Below, one piece after another: positions 63,047-64,000 of a DNA stretch of 64,000 nt. The stretch covers positions 7,068,001-7,132,000 of the forward strand of contig NZ_CP109132.1 of NCBI RefSeq assembly GCF_035918015.1. The letters are read 5' to 3'. The notes beneath the pieces were generated by a model, which searched no databases, was not told the DNA's origin, and was given only the letters and a program-made list of their open reading frames with translations. Within the stretch, counting starts at the first letter, position 1. Each line of letters begins with the position of its first letter. A program made the translations under genes and the position numbers. The DNA is from Streptomyces sp. NBC_01754 (GTDB lineage Bacteria > Actinomycetota > Actinomycetes > Streptomycetales > Streptomycetaceae).

Positions 63047-64000
63047 GTCCGTCCGCAGCGCCTTCGCCAGGTACGGGGCCGTACGGCTCGCCACCGCCCC
63101 CGCCACCTCCCGGGGGGTCCCGGTGGCGACGATCCGGCCGCCCCGGTCACCGCCGCCCGGCCCCAGGTCGATCACATGGTCCGCGCCCGCCACCACCGCC
63201 ATGTCGTGCTCCACGACCACGACGGTGTCACCCGCGTCCACCAGACCGTGCAACTGCCGCATCAGCACCTCCACATCCGCCGGATGCAGACCCGTCGTCG
63301 GCTCGTCCAGCAGATACAGGGTGTGCCCGCGCCGGGCCCGCTGGAGCTCCGTGGCCAGCTTGATCCGCTGCGCCTCGCCACCCGACAGCTCCGTCGCCGG
63401 CTGGCCGAGGCGCAGATAGCCCAGCCCCACGTCCAGCAGCGTCCGCAGCGCGCGCTCCGCCGCCGGGGTCCCCTCGAAGAACCCGGCCGCCGCCTCCACC
63501 GTCAGATCCAGCACCCCCGCGACGGTCAGCCCGTCCAGAGTGACCTCCAGGGTCCGCGGGTTGTAGCGCGCCCCGTGGCAGTCCGGACAGGGCGCGTACG
63601 TGCTGGGAAGGAAGAGCAGCTCCACCGAGACGAACCCCTCGCCCTGGCACGTCTCGCACCGGCCGCCCGCCACGTTGAACGAGAACCGCCCGGCCCGGTA
63701 ACCACGCTCCCGCGCCTCGTCCGTCGCGGCGAACAGCTTGCGTACGACGTCGAACAGCCCCGTGTACGTGGCCAGGTTGGACCGGGGCGTACGCCCGATG
63801 GGCTTCTGGTCGACCTGCACGAGCCGGTCCACCGCCTCCAGCCCCTCCGCGGAGGTACAGCCCCACGCCGCCCGAACCCGGTCCGCGTCGTCCGCCTCCG
63901 GCGCCCGGCGGTCCACCGGCACACCGGCCAGCACCTGGCTCACCAGGGTCGACTTGCCGGACCCGGAGACCCCGGTGACCGCCGTCAGCACCCCCAGAGG
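63044..64000 (-). CDS. UvrA-like ABC ATPase (excinuclease subunit A family), 5' part beyond window
   Basis: The C-terminal 319 residues are visible, open to the window edge. The second Walker A is TGVSGSGKSTLVSQVL. A zinc-binding CETCQGEG and CPDCHGAR pair follows; the ABC signature is ELSGGEAQRIKLA, and LLDEPTTGLHPAD is Walker B. VVVVEHDMAVVAGADHVIDL ends the ATPase. The spacing is that of UvrA-like proteins, probably the shorter UvrA2 or drug-resistance type, because Streptomyces also has a housekeeping UvrA. The length and first ATPase are outside. Confidence 0.9.
   Translation of the reverse strand, partial: PLGVLTAVTGVSGSGKSTLVSQVLAGVPVDRRAPEADDADRVRAAWGCTSAEGLEAVDRLVQVDQKPIGRTPRSNLATYTGLFDVVRKLFAATDEARERGYRAGRFSFNVAGGRCETCQGEGFVSVELLFLPSTYAPCPDCHGARYNPRTLEVTLDGLTVAGVLDLTVEAAAGFFEGTPAAERALRTLLDVGLGYLRLGQPATELSGGEAQRIKLATELQRARRGHTLYLLDEPTTGLHPADVEVLMRQLHGLVDAGDTVVVVEHDMAVVAGADHVIDLGPGGGDRGGRIVATGTPREVAGAVASRTAPYLAKALRTD

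Overview
The window is high-GC actinomycete DNA with the hallmarks of Streptomyces: many GTG and a few TTG starts, translationally coupled ATGA/GTGA overlaps, many SpoIIE phosphatase and anti-sigma-type ATPase regulators, a streptogrisin-type protease, a DUF5709 protein, a class F sortase and an Rpf/LysM/M23 cell-wall enzyme. The order gnd, then the Rpf-M23 gene, then a PAS-GGDEF-EAL gene next to sdhCAB resembles, from memory, a chromosomal arm of S. coelicolor. No rRNA, tRNA, CRISPR array or intact mobile element was seen.

Layout. 1-3.9 kb: an ABC importer operon on the minus strand (solute-binding protein, two permeases, ATPase cut by the window edge). A Nur-type nickel-regulator box lies over its promoter, so it is probably a nickel importer. 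4-8.7 kb: an F420-type oxidoreductase, a patch of decayed gene fragments, a glycosyltransferase, a small membrane protein, and panD followed by a GNAT gene. A 43-bp element is repeated before the small membrane gene and before panD. 9-16.7 kb: a PLP amino-acid decarboxylase next to a PucR regulator, 6-phosphogluconate dehydrogenase, DUF5709, and a MurE-like paralogue. 16.7-27.8 kb: an IS630-type transposase remnant, a secreted S1 protease, a secreted DUF1996 protein, an alpha/beta hydrolase, a ROK and a LacI regulator, and the Rpf-LysM-M23 enzyme. Three near-identical palindromes (core GAGAGCGCTCTC) precede the protease, the DUF1996 gene and the LacI gene, which suggests one small LacI regulon.

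28-33 kb is a signalling block: an RsbW-like ATPase, a response regulator, a CHASE3 histidine kinase and a receiver-SpoIIE phosphatase (the last three overlap by 4 bp each), then a SigB/SigF-type sigma factor. 33-40 kb: an MFS transporter, an unusual zinc-ribbon SDR protein, a 57-codon orphan small gene, a lipase-maturation-factor pseudogene with several frameshifts, and a PAS-GAF-SpoIIE-ATPase sensor. 40-47 kb: a wax ester synthase/DGAT, an Fpg/Nei glycosylase, and a four-gene set in which a LytTR regulator and LytS kinase bracket a sodium:solute symporter. 47-52 kb: an ECF sigma factor and a short zinc-finger anti-sigma gene overlapping tail to tail, a CapA-type lipoprotein, a universal stress protein, a polysaccharide deacetylase and a class F sortase.

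52-55 kb: two secreted proteins that share a C-terminal QGGLGGS motif plus membrane anchor, close to the sortase; this is a candidate non-LPXTG anchoring signal. A DUF4239 protein and a proline-rich exported protein follow. 55-64 kb: a SAM methyltransferase coupled to a c-di-GMP cyclase/phosphodiesterase (RmdA-like), then a LysR gene divergent from a complete succinate dehydrogenase operon (sdhC-sdhA-sdhB), and the 3' part of a UvrA-like gene running off the window. Most other long open frames are antisense shadows caused by high GC.
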